From positions 186,001 through 250,000 of the forward strand of contig OOIN01000048.1 in the NCBI GenBank assembly GCA_900323505.1: DNA of 64,000 nucleotides, read 5' to 3'. Below, piece by piece: positions 30,587 to 43,424 of this stretch (positions are counted from its first letter, which is position 1; each line of letters starts with the position of its first letter). This DNA comes from Ustilago trichophora. Lineage: Eukaryota > Basidiomycota > Ustilaginomycetes > Ustilaginales > Ustilaginaceae. Under the pieces are notes generated by a model that saw only the letters and a program-made list of their open reading frames with translations, searched no databases and was not told the origin of the DNA. A program made the position numbers and the translations under genes.

Positions 30587-33500
30587 TTAGCGCATCAACA
30601 TGCGCAGCAACGAAGACAAGACTTTAAAGCTCAACGGTTTGACAATGTACCCATCCGCACCGGTTTGAAAAGCCTGCCGCTTGTCTTCGTCCGTCGATCG
30701 TCCGGTGAGGGCAAAGATTTTGGATCTGTATCGTGCCGGTGCTTTGTTCGGTGCTGTCCCACTTGCAGTATTGGTCGAAGTGGTACGACTGCCAGTGTGA
30801 CCGGTGGTGTGATTGTAGCGCTCGAGTTCGATCTTGCGAATGGCGGCGATGGCAGAGATGCCGTCGAGTACGGGCATGGAGAGATCCATCAGGACTACAT
30901 CAAAGTGGTTCGGCGGGTAGCGCGTGAAATGGGCTATTCCTTCTTCACCGTTGGTCGCCTCGACAAAGTCGACGTCCAACTTGGCGAGGAATGCAGCGAT
31001 GACTTTGCGGTTGATCGCATTGTCTTCTACCGACAAGATCTGCATCCGCTTCCTGGAAGCACCACTTCCACCTGCTCCCAGCAAACTTGCACCACCCCCA
31101 CTGCTGCGATTCGGTGCAAGTGCGCTCTTCAGCACGGCCCCATCCCCGCCTTCCAGCGAAATCGTGGATCCAGGGGTGTTGGGCGTATGCGGCGTCGAAG
31201 GCGTAGGTACGCGCTCAAAGTACGATTCGCCATCGAGTCCATCACGAATCCCGGAAGGCGAGTTGCCTGCCATGGGTGACATGAGCACATGTTTGTGCAG
31301 CCGCGGTTCGTGGTAGGTGATGCTCCGTGCGGGTAAGAGGGGCCGACTGGGTTTGAGGGATTTGGTCGATGTGGCGTTTTCGTTGCCAGCGTCCATGCGT
31401 GCTTCGGTCGAGTGACGACGAATGAGCGAATTGGCGGCACTGCCAGGAGGCTCGGGCGACATGTGGTAGGAGCGCGTTCGGTCCACCCCGGGCTCGAACG
31501 TTGGGCGTTTTGGATTCTTGGCATGGCATTCTCCTGCTGCTGCTGCTGCTACAGGTGCCTGTTCTCGAGCCACCGCGGCCTGGGTCAACTTCGATGCTGC
31601 TTCCTTAAACTCGGTCATCGGTCCCGGCGTCTCACCGTCTGCCCTCGGCGTAACAGAGGTGTTGGACTCAAAAGATCCAAGCTCGTGGCCCGGATGGTTG
31701 TGGATGTCGGGTCGACTGTGACGAGGTGCAAAGTAGCTATCGCCCTGTTCCATCTGCTTGTAAGCTGTACCCGCTTCGTTGGGAGACGGCAACGGCGTGC
31801 TAGGCTTGGTCTCTTCCGACGACGGAGGATCGCCCGAGCGCTTGCGTTCAAGGCACTGCAAGCAAAAGTCAACGACACTCTCCAACTTGGCAGGACCTGC
31901 CGGCTTGAACAAGATGCGCGCCACTCCACCTGCTGCGTGGTAGTCCTCGCAGGCCATGGCAATGTCGGACTCGCCACGACTGGCGGTGAGGAAGATGACC
32001 GGTGGCAGCTCGCCCTTGCGTTCCGCTTTGATCTTCTGCAGCAGCTTCATGTCGTCGTTGATGACGAGCACGTCGCTGTACTTGACGTGGTCATTCGTCT
32101 CGGTATGCTCGGAAAGCTTAAACTCCCACCAGTTGAGGAAGTAGCCTTCCAGAGCCAGACGCAGATCCTGATCACCGCGCGACTCGTCAAAGCCGAGCAG
32201 TGCAACGCTGTATGCCTGATGAACATTCACCGCAGGCTTGTAGGTGGGACCCTCGACATCATCGTCCTCGCACAGCTCGAGTTCGCAAGTGACCCGAATC
32301 TCGGTTCCTTCGCCCTCCGTACTCCAGACATCGATCTTGCCGTTCATCGAAGGTGACTGGACGATGCTGTTGACGATCGAGAGACCGAGACCGGTACCGG
32401 TGCCATGGGGATTCTCCTGCGTGAAGGGGTGGAAGAGCTGCTCCTCCAAGAAGGCACGCGAGATACCACGACCCGTGTCCGTCACCGAGAGCTCGATCAT
32501 GATGTGCGTGTTGGAGCTCTGCACCTCGCGAAGCGAGACATGCACGAAACCGGCCGAGGTAAACTTGAGCGAGTTGCCGATCAAGTTCATCAGCACACGT
32601 CGGATACCGCCAGTGTCGCAGTTGACCAGCCAGCCGTCCTCTCGCAGTGCAATGTCGATGACCGTCTCCACCTTGTTGTCGCGTGCTGCACGAGCTCGTG
32701 CCTGAACCATGCTTCCGCCTGTCGCGCTTGCGGTCGGTGGCGCATAGACACTGCCAATACCGGATGCTGCATTCTCGACCTGCCTCGCCATCTGACCGAT
32801 CCAGCTGCTCTCGCAGACCTCCTGAATGAGTTTCACCATGTCACACTTGCTCTTGGACTGAATGGAACGTTGGCCCTGTCGCGTGTTGCCGCTGAGCTTG
32901 GTAAAATCGAGCACGTGGTTGACCAGTTCGAGCAGACTCTTCCCGCACGCCTCCACGGTCTCGAGATACGATCCCTGCGTAGAGTTGAGCTTGGTCTCTG
33001 CGAGCAGTTCCGCTGCCGCAAGAATGCCGTGCAGCGGTGTTCGCAGCTCGTGCGAGATGTTGGAGATAAAGTTGCTCTTGGCCTTGTCGGCAAGCATGAT
33101 GTCCTTTTTGAGGATGGCGCTGAGAACGATCATGCCGAGTGCTCGCAGGTACTGGAGACCGCTCACCTGCAGCTCTTCGAGTGCAATGGAGCGCTCGGAG
33201 CTGGTGATGTAAGCGCACAGCAACGCGAAGGGCTGCTTGTTGAGACCAAAGATGGGCACTAGCAGAAGACCTGTGACACCGTGAGGCAGAAGCGATCGGA
33301 AGGGCGGAGGAGCGTAGGAGTAGAACTTGCCGGTGCGGTGTACACGCAAGAACTCGGCCATCTGGACATGGTGGCTCAGAGGCACAAACTCGCTACGCTC
33401 CGGCGGAGCACCGTCGGCCTCGCTTGCACCGAGCACGTTCATAGGCGGCACACGCTTGGCTCTGGCGTTCTGCTCACCCATGGGCGAGTTGAAGGGGCTT

Positions 33501-36500
33501 CGGAAAGTCTCGACGCCTGTGGTACCATCAAAGGCGCGTTCGCGAGTGCCCCTCTTGCTGTGCGGCGTAGCAGATCCACCAGTCGCACCACCAGCCTCAG
33601 AGCCAGAGCCAGATTCAGCACCGCTGTTGGGTCCCGATGCAGCCTCTTGCGAAGACAGCGGATTGGCAAAGTAGATTTTGCTGCTTGTACCTGTGCCTAG
33701 ATCGCTCGGCATGAAATCGTTGTCGTACGAATCGATCAGCTCAAAGTGCGAAAGGTCAAAGATGACGGCTCCAGACGCTTGCAGTGCCTCGCGCATGCTC
33801 TGCGCGGCGAGCTGGAAGACCTTGTGCGTGCCAATGGTGCCTTGGGGCGTGGCGACAGCTTCAGACTCGCCCTCCTCAGAGTCCATCTCGAGACACTCCT
33901 TGGTAAAGAGCTCGACAGATCGCTGCATGCGGTCACGCATGCCGAACTGGATCTTGTCACGCAGCAATTCCATCTCACGCATCACCACACGAGCAAATTC
34001 CTTGAGCGTGTGGCGCTGTCGCGGTCCGAACTCGGTGCGTGGCTTGTCATCGATCAAGCAGAGACTGCCAATGTTGAGACCGTCCGAGGTGCGCAGCGGG
34101 CTGCCGGCGTAGAAGCGAATGTCAGGTGGGCCCTGGACGAGTGGATTGCCCGAAAAGCGCCAGTCCTTGGCCGCGTCAACGATGACGATGGGCTCGTCGC
34201 TATCCTGAAGGATGGCGTGCGAGCAGAACGAGCAGTTGCGCGAGCTGGCGAGGGTCTGTAGCGATGCAATGGTGATCTCACCTCCACCACCCATCTGCGC
34301 CTGGAAGATCTGCTCGTTCTCACCCACCAGCGTAATAAGCACCAACTTAGAGTTGAAGACGAGCTTGACCAGGTGGGCGATCCTCTCAAAGTTGGGGTTG
34401 CCGGCAATCTTGGGAGGACCGTACCGCGAAAGCGCATGCAAGCGCGACTCTTCGTGGGGCGGCAGAATGGAAGGAAGGTAGCCATTGTCGCGGTAGAAAA
34501 GCTCGGCGCGTTTGCCCGCGGCCAGGTACGACTGGATGCGCTGGGAGGATGTGGTGGTCATCACGGGTCTGGGCCTCGTCGAAGCGTTGGCGGCGAGCGA
34601 TACGTCCTTTGCGCTGACGTCGTGTGGAATGACACCAGCTCCTGTCGCGACCTCCACATCCTTGGCTGCAGAGGCGGGTGAGCTGGTGACGGTACCGCGC
34701 AGATCGATGCGAGTCTCTCCACTGTGCTTGCCACCGACGAAATGGGCTACATTGACGGTAGGTCCATTGTTGGTGGAAGCCGAGGCAGAAGCCGATGCGC
34801 TAGAACTGGAGCCGCCACCCATCGAGAGATGCGAAAGCGCCTGAACGCCTTCGCGAGGACCACCGGCCGCCGAGATCGACGGTCGTGGTGAGCTACCCGG
34901 AAAACTGGCACTATGCGATACCAGCGAGCCCTTTGAGTTGCGACCTCCATCGATGCGGGTGCGCTCCATCTCGGCACGTTCCGACCTCTCCATACTCGTC
35001 CTTCGCGCAGCACGACGCAGACCGGCCACCGTGACATTATCGAGGGCAATCTCGTTGGCGTAGGAGCTCTTGGGTTCTGGGGCAGCCGCACCAGATCCTT
35101 GACGTGACATGGCCTCGGCGAAGCTGGAAAGACCTTCGGGAGCCGATTGCCACACGACGGGCTGCTTGGGTACGCCGTGGGTCGACTGGATCGGTGTAGG
35201 CCCTGGTCGGTTGAGAGCTTCGAGCTCGTGACCGAGCTGATGCTCTTCGTTTTGGCCGGGAGATGCGCTTCCGCTGGGTGTAGCACTGCTCGATTCTCGG
35301 GCAACATGATCCACAAGCTTTGACTTGGTTCGCGCAGGCGGTGTCGCGGCGGCATCGGGTTGTAGTGTGGAGAGTGGTGAGATGCCCTCGACAGGAAGCT
35401 GAGAGGTACCTTTGGCTTTGATCGGAGTGGAGCTTTGCATCGGATCAGGGATGGCCTTGGTCGGTGTCCTGACCACGGGCTTGTTGGGATCATCCGTCAA
35501 GATCGAGTGACCAGGCGAAGCTGTATCTCGGGCGTCTTCGAGGACCGAATCGGAATGCTGGCGGCGACTGCTCGACGAGGGTGCTGGTCGAAGCTGGGGC
35601 GCTGGTGCCAAGCCGGCGCGATCCGCTTGTGCCGGAAGCTCCTTGCGTATACCCGTTGATGGAAGGCCTTCAGGAACTGTCTTTGCTCGCTGTGGTGAGT
35701 GACCCTCCTCAGGGCTGTCGGGGGTTCCGTCCAAGGCGTTGCCGTGAAGACCTTTGGAAGCAAGCGCTTCCTTGCTGACGCTGGTCGATAAACGCGAGAC
35801 GGCCGACATGCTCGCCGAAGGTTCCCTGAGCGCCATGAGGATGTTGGTGTCAATATCTTTGCCGGCTGCAGCATTGGGCCGCGTGCCGTCTGCCCGCGAG
35901 GAGCTAGTTGCCTCATTGGGAAGCTCGAGAGCAGCCTTCTTGGGGGACGCGACGTACTCCATGGCATGCGAGCGCAAAGGAGTCGTGTCGTGATAGCCAT
36001 CCACGGTAGGTGCACTACCTTCGACATCGAGCGGGAGAGAGGCAACGGTGTTGCAATCGCCTACTTCTGTGTGGGCGTCGGCGCTACCGCGAGCGCTCAG
36101 AGGGAGGCTATGTGGCTCGAACTCGGGTGCAATAGCCAGCGTTGTAGGACCAGCTCCTTGTTCGGATTCTGGCATGATGTATTCCAACGACGGTCTGCGG
36201 CGGTTGAGCACTTCGGGTGCAGGGACCTTTTCGCTGCGATCCGAGGACTCAAGAACGGTATTGATGCGGACTTTTGCACCTGGAAAGGCTGTCGACTGAC
36301 CTGGTGGTTGCGGGATGAGGCCGGGATTCCAACGTCCTCGCGCATATGCGTAGACAAAGTTGGCCCAGTCATAGGCACCGGCCTCGACGAATTGCAAAGC
36401 GTTGTCGTCGTCGTCGGCAGTTGCTGGGATCGGCTTTTCATCTTTGCCAATGGGAATAGCAGATGAGCGAGCAGCGTCTCCGTTCGAGAGACTCGCGCCT

Positions 36501-36565
36501 CCTGACCGCGATGGTGATGATGATGCAGTTGCGAAGGGATGGGAAAACTCTGGACGTTGCATTTT

Positions 36566-36625
<60 letters not shown>

Positions 36626-37375
36626 AGAGCCTGTCTCCTCGCTGATTTCTTCCATCGAGGCCGAGGAAGCTTTTGGTGCTACGGATGGTAGATAGCTTAG
36701 TGTACCCGGGGCAGCGACGCCCGGCTGAGAGCGCAATTTATGCCAGGCGGGATGGTCGGCGACATTGAGCTCGTGAGGATTATCCTGATAGGTGTGTTGA
36801 TCGTCGTCGCTCTCGCCGCTCACGGAAGAGCCTCTGTGAGAGGGACTTTGTACGGATAGGATGGCAGCGCCGGGGGCATGGGAGGTGGAGACGGCAGAGA
36901 GAGTGTCATCGGCGCCAAGTTCAGATGAACTGGATGAGGCGTAGGTTTCTGCGCGGTAGCCGTGGGTGAAGCTGCGCGAGGCGGAAGCGGACGAAGCTGC
37001 GCCCATTGCTCTCCAGGCGCCGCGACGGACCGCACCGGATGATGAGATGGACGAGCGAGGCGAAGAGATGCCGCTCTTGATGTGGACCTTTGCGGCGATG
37101 AGTGCATCGTTGGAGCCGACACTGCTGGCGTCGTCAAAGTCGGAGGCTGGAACGCGCATCTTTGCCGATTTGAGCTGAGGTGAGGTGGAGGAGGATGGAG
37201 TGGCAGTTTGGTTGGCGGCGGGTACCGAGTCGGCGGATGAGGTGTGCGGTGATTGTGAGGAAGAGGAGCCGGACGATACGTGGACGGCTGCGCCGTCAGG
37301 ATGAAGCGTGGACTGTGTGGATCGAGTTGCTGATGAGCCCGACGGCTCGGAAGGGGCGGGCCCGGAGAGTTCCAT
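30587..37375 (-). CDS. GAF-domain hybrid sensor histidine kinase
   Basis: This single-exon gene encodes 2262 residues from the first ATG (an upstream open extension has only TTG). The N-terminal ~950 residues are Ser/Pro/Ala-rich and disordered, with a 20-residue Gln run at about 251-270. A GAF domain lies near 990-1145 (SSRNCSFCSHAILQ, then FYAGSPLRTSDGLNIGSLCL). A HisKA domain follows, with phosphoacceptor His at about 1442 (NISHELRTPLHG). The HATPase_c region is near 1590-1700 (NLIGNSLKFTSAG, VTDTGRGIS, GTGTGLGLSI). A second, degenerate receiver-like segment follows (about 1705-1840). The C-terminal receiver has phospho-Asp at about 2164 (VVLMDLSMPVLDG), then ALTGR and KPLS. It should start a His-Asp phosphorelay through an HPt protein. 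The signal sensed is unknown. It is divergent from the antiporter gene. Confidence 0.92.
36566..36625. repeat. Hexanucleotide repeat encoding poly-Gln
   Basis: Sixty bases alternate CAG and CAA on the minus strand and encode 20 Gln inside the histidine kinase N-terminus. The alternation of codons makes it a 6-bp repeat, a likely length-polymorphic site. Confidence 0.9.
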
Positions 37376-38142
37376 GGTGAGTGGAAGCTGCCGAGGCCAC
37401 ACGACGCTGCGCAGCTCAGTGGAGGTGCGGGAGACTTGTGTTGGCTGTAGTGCCAAAGGTGGGGATGTCGTGGCGAGAGCGATGAGACGTGTGGGTACAC
37501 GCAGAGTGGGGAAGGACTCGGCAGAGGTGTAGAGGTTGATGCCGAGATGGTAGTTGGTGATTAAAGTGTCGAAGAGCTTGAAGCAGCGTGGTGAAGATAT
37601 CGAATTCAGACGGACGACATGATGTGATCAGACGAGATTGTAGTGGGATTGGACTGGCGCTGGGAGTGAGAGGCAGACGGGTGATTTATGACTGTTTGAA
37701 GAGTGGGGGAGGCTGACTGTCGCTATGCTGATGGTCTGGACGTGTATATGAAAGACGATCGACGAGCGGAGTGTCTAGCTTAGGTTTGACGAGCGGAAGC
37801 CGGAAGATTGATGAGGAGAGGTGGTAGAGAGAATTGTGAGTATGCTAGATGGTGCACAAGATGGTAGCGGAATGTGATGCGGGCGATGAAGGCTGTACGT
37901 CGAGACCAGCGCAGTGGATAGGCGACGTTGAAGCGATCAAGAGATGGCGTTGGAGCGCTGTAGTTTGAACGCTGTGCAAAATCGAGATGAGTAGGATGCA
38001 AGACAAGGGTGACGCGAGGATGCGAAGGGATGAAGTGGATGTCGAGTTGATACACTGTGCAAGCCGGATGGTGAGGAAAGGATGTAGAACAATGTGACAG
38101 GTAAGTTAATGAGCGAGCGAGCGGAGGGAAGGAGATGAAGAA

Positions 38143-38143
38143 G

Positions 38144-38171
<28 letters not shown>
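38143..38171. repeat. GA dinucleotide microsatellite
   Basis: A GA run of about 14 units lies roughly 770 bases upstream of the histidine kinase ATG. Confidence 0.9.
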
Positions 38172-38174
<3 letters not shown>

Positions 38175-38207
38175 AGAGAGCAATGCAATCCTTCAGTGCA
38201 CGCAGAG

Positions 38208-38334
38208 TACAGTACAGTAGCTGCTTTGGTGCTCTCTCTCTCTCTTTCAATGCAAAAGGCGGCGCGCGAGTGGAGGGAACAGACGGCACAGCTGAGTTTG
38301 TTACAGTTACAGTACTGTACTATACAGTACAGTA
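38208..38334. repeat. Dense TACAGTA/TACTGTA cluster
   Basis: Copies occur at about 38208, 38213, 38308, 38313 (TACTGTA), 38323 and 38328. Two opposed copies overlap to form the palindrome TACAGTACTGTA. This is among the densest clusters of the recurring 7-mer. Function unknown. Confidence 0.75.
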
Positions 38335-40511
38335 CAGAGTCACAGAGTGCACAGAGATGGAAGGTGGAGTCGACTAGAAATTTGAATCCAAAAAGTGCAA
38401 TTCCATCATGTCGCTTTGGATCGAGGATGTGACAGATTTGAATTCATTCAAAAAGCTGCGTCGGAGCACGAATTCATCATTTTGCAGCAAAATCCGCACA
38501 CACACACACACTCTCTCTCTCTTGCCTCCCTTCTCTTCCCCTTTTTGCTTGTCGTTCAACTCTCTCTCTCTCTCTCTTTAAACACCTTGTCGAGTCCTCA
38601 TCTTGTCAGATGTCGAGGACAGATGTCGATGACATGTTATATAGCCAAGATCAAAGCTAGGATTGTTGTTTCAAGTTTCACGCACGCTTCTGCCGCTCGG
38701 TCGCGTGGACTCTCCCAAATTTCCACACCAAAAGACAAGACACTGACACTGCATAGTTGCGCGTCGTTCTGTTTCGGCGCATGAGATCGACGACCAAACC
38801 CCACGGCGGAGAATGGTTGGTGTTGCAGTTGATACTGTATGCTTTCATGTTTCAGCACTTGGTTGCCTGCAGCTGCTACAGGTCAACGAGCAAACGAGGC
38901 AAAAGAATTGAATTTTTTATATTGCATTGCTATTTTTGACAACTGTCTCTCTCGGATCTGATGTAATGCTGCAATCTTGACACTTGAGTCACACCAATGT
39001 CGCTACGCCACGATCCCGATTTGCTTCTCATTTCACTGTACAGTATCAAGCCGATGCGAATTTTTTTGCAGGCTTTGACGATCACAAATTACGATCTAAC
39101 ATTATGAAACTTGGACTCCCACTCTTGATGTCCTCCCGGAGATCAAAGGTTTGTTGATCTCTGATGGCGATGGATGCAATGAACTCCTATCGTAATAATC
39201 AAGTGCGGCGTCGGTCTGTGTGTGGGTTGATGAGGAATGCCATACTGTACTGTAGTTAATATACTGGACGCTATTTTCGACCTGGACAGCGAATTGCGCG
39301 CCAAGACTCGGGAAACGTACACACAATATGGAGCAAGGCCCGGGCTTGGTTGCAAATGCACATCCAGAGTCAGTGAGGGGTTCAGCATCAAACAATGCGG
39401 CCGCTTGACGGGAGCACAAACCCCCTGACTGCAACCATCCACAGCGACCTTTCCCCCACTCTGTCTCTCTCGCTTTGAACCCCGACCGCCCAATCTTTAC
39501 TTGCCACTCGCTTTTCACTCTTCAACCTACAATACAACGACGAGCAATCGGAGCAGCACACAGAGCGCACAACGCAGAAATACAAGTGTGCTGTCTCGGG
39601 TCTCATGCAACCCCTGTCACATCTTCGGGAAAAAAAAAAAAAGGTGCAAAGCAAACTGTCATGGTCTTGGCGTTGAGTACTGTACTGCACTCTGTTAAGC
39701 GATCTGCCTAAGACTCACCTGCACTTGCCACAACATCCTCGTGGATTGCTTGCTTTCCTTTCGCTTTCCCTTCTCTCTACCAACCCTCCGCCCTCGCTTG
39801 GCGCCTCCTTTCCTTTCCTCTCATCACCTTTCTCTCACACCATCCTAGCCCCTCTTGCGCCCTAGCCAACTCCGCCAACCAACACTCACAACCTTCCTTT
39901 TTCACCTTCCTCTGTTCGACGCGGCCTCTCACATCCTTGCTTTCTTTCCTTTTGACCCCTGCATAGTCGGAGCCTCTCCACCTGTCACCAATCCACACGC
40001 AGCTTACCTAGTTCCATCAACAAGCAACCAACACTCTCGAGCATCTGATACCCCACGTTACGATCCCTACCCATTCGCTCCTCCCATCTCTTCGCATTCA
40101 CGTGGCCTTCATCCACCCCTTGAGCCCTTCTTGGCCCGCCACCACTCCTCTCCCTTGCAAGCCACACTCGGACTCCCCCGCATCTCCTTGCTTTGCTGGC
40201 TTTTCCTGCAACTTCCACATCGGCCCCACACACGCTCGATACCCATCGCCATCTCCTATAAAGATCTGCCAATCTAGCGCTTCCCAGCTTCTTTGCATCC
40301 TCCGTCTTGGTTGGCATCTCCTTGTCGTCCGTACCGTACTGTACCATCCCAGCTCAACCATCCCCGCCCTCTCGCCCTCTTCCTCTCTACGCAGGTCGTA
40401 GACGCTCTCTCGCGCCCACCTCATCGACTCGGTTGCGCGTCTGACTTCTGCCGCCACTCTTGCATATACCCTCTGTCTTATCCACACTCAAGCCAGCACC
40501 CTCTCACAACC

Positions 40512-43424
40512 ATGTCGACACGATTCCTCGTGCCCCGCGCCGCCGACAGCGTCATTGGCGGCGCAGACCCCACCCACTTCGAGACGTCCAATCCACTTCG
40601 ACTCTTCATCATCCAGGCCGCCATCATCATCATTGTCACCCGTGTGCTCGGTTTTGCGCTTCAAAAGATCAAGCAGCCTCGTGTGATTGCCGAAGTTATC
40701 GGTGGCATCCTGCTCGGTCCCACTGCCATGGGCCGCATCCCTGGCTTTACAAAACACATTTTCCCGCCTCCGTCCTTGCCTTATCTCAACCTCGTTTCCA
40801 CGCTCGGTCTCGTCCTCTTCCTTTTCCTCGTCGGTCTCGAAGTCGATGTGCGCGTCATTCGCCGCTGCGCCAAGGAGTCGACCGTCATCAGTCTCGCTGG
40901 AATGGTCGTGCCCTTCGGTATGGGTGCTGCTGTCTCGGTCGGAATCTACAATTCTTTCATCAACAGTGACAACGTCTCTTTCGGTCATTTCATTCTCTTC
41001 ACCGGTGTCGCCATGGCCATCACCGCTTTCCCCGTGCTCGCCCGTATCCTCACCGAAACCAAGCTGCTCTACACCAAAGTCGGCGTCATTGTGCTTGCTG
41101 CAGGTGTCGGAAACGATGTTGTTGGCTGGATCCTGCTTGCTTTGACCGTAGCGCTCGTCAATGCCGACACTGGTTTGACCGCGCTCTACATCCTCCTCTG
41201 CGCTGTCGGCTGGGTCCTCATCCTCTTTTTCCTCATCAAACCCGCCTTCATCTGGCTGGCTCGTCGCACCGGAAGCTTCGAAAACGGTCCCAACCAAGTC
41301 ATGATCATGATCACCCTCCTTCTCGTCCTCGTCAGTGCTTGGATCACCGACATTATCGGCGTCCACCCCATCTTTGGCTCCTTCCTCGTCGGTCTCATGG
41401 TCCCCCACGAAGGCGGCTATGCCATCGCTCTCACCGAAAAGATGGAGGATCTCGTCCTCGTCGTCTTCCTCCCCATCTACTTTGCTCTCTCCGGGCTCAA
41501 GACAAATCTCGGCGACCTCAACTCTGGCAAAGCTTGGGCGTACACCGTTGCCATCATTGTCATTGCCTTCTTCTCCAAGTTCATTGGCTGCGCCGTTGCG
41601 GCGAGGGCATTCGGTTTCAACCTTCGCGAGTCGGCGGCGGTGGGCACACTCATGTCGTGCAAAGGTCTCGTCGAGCTTATCGTGCTCAACATCGGTCTGT
41701 CGGCTGGCATTTTGGATACGAGGGTCTTCTCCATGTTCGTACTTATGGCCGTCGTATCGACCGTGATCACCACCCCTTTGACGCTTTGGATCTACCCCGA
41801 GAGTCACCGCACCCGTCTCGACGATGCTTCGATTCACTCGCATCACGGCGGCAAGACCGTCACCGGCGACGAGGAGGACGATCAGGATACCAGCTCGCGT
41901 CTCTCGCCCAAGCGCCTGCTGGTCGTACTTAGCAGCTTCGAGCATCTTCCTGGTCTCATGACGCTGGTACAGCTCATGCAGCCTACTCTCGCCGCAGCAA
42001 ACACGGGGTCTGCCGACTCTGCCGAGCGAGACGGTCTGCGTCGTCGTCGATCCAAGCAGGCTTCTTCCGGTTCTGAGGGCGACGTTGCCGAGAAATCGAC
42101 CGAGGCAGGCGATGAGACTGACCCATCCGTCAACGGCGCCGACGACTACCAGACACCCGTACTTGCATCCGAGGCGCCCTACGCCTCTGTCGTAGCTGCC
42201 CGTTCCCAAGCCCAGATCAGCATCGACGCTCTCCGCCTGGTCGAACTCACCGACCGCACCTCGGCAGTCATGAAAGTCTCGGAATCCGAAGATACCATGC
42301 GGGCCGATCCCATCATCAACGTTTTCCAAACCTTTGCGCATCTCAACGGTCTACCCGTCCAATCCACCATGTCGGTCATCCCTCAGGAAGAGTTCGCAAC
42401 GGCTGTAACCCGGCGTTGCAAACATGCCGGTTCCAACTTTATCATTTTGCCCATGACTCTGTCGCAGGCTTCTTCGACGAATGGCAATGGCGCGGGGCAG
42501 GAGGCTCCGGTGGCTGGTCCTTCATCGCCTTTGGCCGCGACGCTGGCGAATCCGCTCGAGAATCTGTTTGGCGGCGGTTGGTCTTCGACCCAGTCCGAAG
42601 GGTTGAAGGGAAGATACTCGGCGCAGCATTTCAACGTGGTTCGAAAGATCATCCAGACAGCAGAGACGGACGTTGGAGTGTTGATCGAGCGCAAAGCTGC
42701 CTCTGCCGGTAGCGGCTCTCAGCAGCAGAGCATTCTCTCTCGGGTTGGTGCACAGCCCATCTTGCTTGCGTTTATGGGTGGACCGGATGATCGAGCTGCG
42801 CTGGATCTTGTGGCTAGGTTGTGTGCCAACAATCGCCATCTTTCGGTGCTGGTTGTTCGCATGAGTCGCATTTCTTGCGAAGAAGCAGGGGAGGATCAGC
42901 TTCCTACGGTGCCACCTACGGTACATCACGAGCTGAGTCTCAGTTACGCCCATCAAGCAGCGCTGCGTGCGGGAGGGAGCAACATGGATACGGTCTACCC
43001 GACTCAACACGCCTCTCGCTCCGGTGGTGCACCTCTGCCATCGGCGCTGGAAGCTACGTTGGAGGACAACTTGGCTTTGCAACGCATTGAAGATCAAATT
43101 GCATCCGATCGCTTCGGTGGTCGATTGACCATCGAGACGATTTCGACGGCTCGACCGCTGCGAGAACTGATCCGGTTGACGGAAACCAACCAGCCCACGA
43201 TTGTGGTTGTTGGTCGTGGTAGGAGAAATCCTACCCAGACGCATAGGGACGAGCTGAAGGCCTTGATTCAGAGTCATAGCGGTGGAGATGCGGTCGAGAG
43301 ACAGCTGAATAGCGAGATTACCAAAGTCATCGGTGAATCGGCGACGGCGTTGACGTTTGCAAAGCTCGACGGGAGCAGTACGCTCGTTATCGCTGCTGGA
43401 TTTACTGCCGCTAGAAGGGGGTAA
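40512..43424 (+). CDS. KHA1: K+/H+ antiporter of the CPA2 family (Kha1-like)
   Basis: Kha1-type proteins exchange monovalent cations for protons, in yeast on Golgi or other internal membranes, and support ion and pH balance. The single exon encodes 970 residues. The first ~430 form a multi-span membrane domain with family motifs: KQPRVIAEVIGGILLGPTA near residues 55-75, LGLVLFLFLVGLEVD, AITAFPVLARILTETKL and AAGVGNDVVGWILLA with the N-D pair typical of the ion site, then HPIFGSFLVGLMVP and CKGLVELIVLNIG. The remaining ~530 residues are a soluble tail, partly acidic and disordered, ending with a segment (NQPTIVVVGRGR) like the nucleotide-binding-fold tail of CHX/KHA1 proteins. The ATG at 40512 is the first in frame. 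A 617-codon antisense frame over this gene is a codon-bias mirror. Confidence 0.95.
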   Translation: MSTRFLVPRAADSVIGGADPTHFETSNPLRLFIIQAAIIIIVTRVLGFALQKIKQPRVIAEVIGGILLGPTAMGRIPGFTKHIFPPPSLPYLNLVSTLGLVLFLFLVGLEVDVRVIRRCAKESTVISLAGMVVPFGMGAAVSVGIYNSFINSDNVSFGHFILFTGVAMAITAFPVLARILTETKLLYTKVGVIVLAAGVGNDVVGWILLALTVALVNADTGLTALYILLCAVGWVLILFFLIKPAFIWLARRTGSFENGPNQVMIMITLLLVLVSAWITDIIGVHPIFGSFLVGLMVPHEGGYAIALTEKMEDLVLVVFLPIYFALSGLKTNLGDLNSGKAWAYTVAIIVIAFFSKFIGCAVAARAFGFNLRESAAVGTLMSCKGLVELIVLNIGLSAGILDTRVFSMFVLMAVVSTVITTPLTLWIYPESHRTRLDDASIHSHHGGKTVTGDEEDDQDTSSRLSPKRLLVVLSSFEHLPGLMTLVQLMQPTLAAANTGSADSAERDGLRRRRSKQASSGSEGDVAEKSTEAGDETDPSVNGADDYQTPVLASEAPYASVVAARSQAQISIDALRLVELTDRTSAVMKVSESEDTMRADPIINVFQTFAHLNGLPVQSTMSVIPQEEFATAVTRRCKHAGSNFIILPMTLSQASSTNGNGAGQEAPVAGPSSPLAATLANPLENLFGGGWSSTQSEGLKGRYSAQHFNVVRKIIQTAETDVGVLIERKAASAGSGSQQQSILSRVGAQPILLAFMGGPDDRAALDLVARLCANNRHLSVLVVRMSRISCEEAGEDQLPTVPPTVHHELSLSYAHQAALRAGGSNMDTVYPTQHASRSGGAPLPSALEATLEDNLALQRIEDQIASDRFGGRLTIETISTARPLRELIRLTETNQPTIVVVGRGRRNPTQTHRDELKALIQSHSGGDAVERQLNSEITKVIGESATALTFAKLDGSSTLVIAAGFTAARRG

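Larger units (their letters stand above)
37376..40511. other. 3.1-kb divergent region between histidine kinase and antiporter
   Basis: No supported gene is present. There is a GA run at 38143-38171, a compound CA/CT microsatellite at 38497-38522 and at least a dozen TACAGTA/TACTGTA copies between 38208 and 40343. The last ~800 bases before the antiporter ATG are strongly pyrimidine-rich, as expected for a long leader. Confidence 0.5.

Noticed and set aside
37376..37456. N-terminal extension of the histidine kinase (27 further residues)
   Set aside because: The extension begins with TTG rather than ATG; the first in-frame ATG is at 37375.
40488..42341. A 617-codon antisense frame opposite the KHA1 antiporter
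   Set aside because: It overlaps the strongly conserved antiporter, is low-complexity (Asp/Glu/Gly/His-rich) and has no domain; it is a mirror of third-position codon bias.
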